DNA of 64,000 nt. Source: Pseudomonadota bacterium (GTDB lineage Bacteria; Pseudomonadota; Gammaproteobacteria; UBA5335). A program made the translations under genes and the position numbers. The stretch is from assembly GCA_034189865.1 (NCBI GenBank), contig JAXHTV010000014.1, positions 1 to 64,000 on the forward strand, given 5' to 3'. Positions 62,966 to 64,000 of this stretch are shown piece by piece. Below the pieces are notes generated by a model that saw only the letters and a list, made by a program, of their open reading frames with translations, was not told the DNA's origin and made no database searches. Numbering within the stretch: the stretch's first letter is position 1; the number at the start of each line of letters is the position of its first letter.

Positions 62966-64000
62966 TCAACGTACCTGAAGCCAGGTGCAGCGATCTTGGA
63001 TCATGGGCGAGGAGAAGTCGGTTCCCAATCCACCCGCGATCAAGGCGATGACCCGGCGGTCGTTTTGGTAGCCGCTGTGAGCCGCCAACGGACTGGCAAA
63101 CTCCCCCACACCCGCGATACTGATCACTTCGGCAACTTCCAGTTGGACGTTGACCAACGATGGACAAAGGCGGGAGTCCATGTGCTTGTCGAGGTACTGA
63201 AGTGGCACGGCGTAACTCAACAGATCATTCGGGTCGTTGAAGGCGACGATATTCAGAGCGCCCAAAGCCCGGTCATCCGCCAGCGGGGCGTCGATGCCGC
63301 AATACGCTTTGATTTTTCCCGTTACCTCCGGTGCCTTTCTGCCCAACTGCAATAAGGGCAACTGATTGGCCAGCATGAACACGCTGAATGTCTTCTCGCG
63401 CAGGATGTCGTGCGTTTCGCGAGCGACTTGGCTATCGCTTGCGGTATGGCTGACGTGCTCGGACATGGCTTCCATCGAATCGGTGATGATCCGGCTGCCC
63501 AGGCTATGCCCGACGAAAGCATAGTCGTCTCTTCGCAAGTGTTCAGGGATGGCCGGGTCGTGTGAATCGCAGGCGCCCTCTGTGTCGTCCTCGAACTGAT
63601 CCCAATCCCGGCTGATCATCCAGCAAATGGACTGGCCGACCAGTTGCAAAATATCCCGTCGGGATTCACCCAAATAGATCAACGGGTCCGGCAGGTGTCC
63701 GTTGAGAAACTCCTTCATCGAGTTGTTGAAACTGGCCCGTTGAAATGAATACTCACCGGAGTTGTCGTAGGCGATGGATTCTTTCTCATCTTCCGTCAGC
63801 GCCGACCAATTGAGTTCGTAGAACAACATTTCCTGGCTTTCGTCCGAGTTGAGATATCGGCTGATCCGAAGCAGGCCGAGGGTTCGCTCGGGATTGTCAG
63901 GGTCCAGGATGTGCACATCTTTGATGCTTTCCGACACGACGTCCAAATTCAGCGCTTTCGCCAAGTTGATTTGCAAAAGCGTGGAATAGCCGGGTAGGTG
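62966..64000 (-). CDS. Alpha/beta-hydrolase-like protein (5' part cut by window edge)
   Basis: The frame is open to the right edge (its first visible codons encode HLPGYSTLLQINLAKALN), so the gene begins outside and at least 345 residues are visible. The nucleophile elbow GHSLGS (in YAFVGHSLGSRIITDSMEAM) marks an alpha/beta hydrolase; no other family motif is clear. FSVFMLANQLPLLQLGRK is hydrophobic. Function is not indicated. It converges on ETF-QO, with the hairpin at 62873-62911 between. Confidence 0.7.
   Translation of the reverse strand, partial: HLPGYSTLLQINLAKALNLDVVSESIKDVHILDPDNPERTLGLLRISRYLNSDESQEMLFYELNWSALTEDEKESIAYDNSGEYSFQRASFNNSMKEFLNGHLPDPLIYLGESRRDILQLVGQSICWMISRDWDQFEDDTEGACDSHDPAIPEHLRRDDYAFVGHSLGSRIITDSMEAMSEHVSHTASDSQVARETHDILREKTFSVFMLANQLPLLQLGRKAPEVTGKIKAYCGIDAPLADDRALGALNIVAFNDPNDLLSYAVPLQYLDKHMDSRLCPSLVNVQLEVAEVISIAGVGEFASPLAAHSGYQNDRRVIALIAGGLGTDFSSPMIQDRCTWLQVR

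Overview
The window reads as chromosomal DNA of a free-living gammaproteobacterium outside the enterics. This is inferred from gene order (leuS-lptE-holA-proA-nadD-rsfS-rlmH, maf-rng-yhdP-tldD, a full gsp operon), dense ATGA-type overlaps, GC-rich coding DNA, and an OprI/Lpp-like lipoprotein. There is no rRNA operon, prophage, insertion sequence or CRISPR array. Both edges cut a gene.

Layout. 1-3540 (minus): two tandem MltB-type lytic transglycosylases and an acyl-CoA synthetase. 3541-4443: two strong promoters, an FNR-type box with a correctly placed -10 before a hemerythrin gene and a near-perfect sigma-32 promoter before htpG. 4509-11454: htpG, then a tightly coupled trehalose/glucose operon (otsB, GH15 hydrolase, otsA, glk). 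11521-12162: a probable persulfide-sensing ArsR regulator with its operator, then a tRNA-Val gene on the other strand. 12279-18704: gltX, an nfeD-slipin pair and a CHASE2-Ser/Thr kinase. 18740-19020: tRNA-Ala/tRNA-Glu unit with promoter and terminator. 19021-21938: a gene-poor stretch with a LexA-like palindrome, then an Lpp-like lipoprotein between two L,D-transpeptidases.

22077-40553: rlmI and a ybeL-like gene (minus), then a run of plus-strand housekeeping genes for tRNA charging, LPS export, replication, proline and NAD synthesis, ribosome maturation, RNA decay and envelope transport (leuS to tldD), closed by an alpha/beta hydrolase. 40554-41414: a small secreted protein of unknown function behind a sigma-54-like promoter and a long 5' stem-loop. 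41434-43254: a FATP-type acyl-CoA synthetase. 43255-44079: no convincing gene. 44080-54221: type II secretion operon gspC to gspM (no gspN; prepilin peptidase gspO not here). 54302-57554: a Lon-related protease and a tandem Usp protein. 57510-60890 (minus): DUF4168-type secreted protein, thpR, and a DegT aminotransferase with a Gfo/Idh dehydrogenase that look like a nucleotide-sugar amination pair. 61191-62843: ETF-ubiquinone oxidoreductase, which together with the two acyl-CoA synthetases suggests fatty-acid oxidation. 62966-64000: the 3' part of an alpha/beta-hydrolase-like gene.

All calls come from reading the sequence; no database search was run. The points I would look at first are the Lpp/L,D-transpeptidase module, the regulated hemerythrin and ArsR genes, and the sigma-54-like/stem-loop leader before the small secreted protein.
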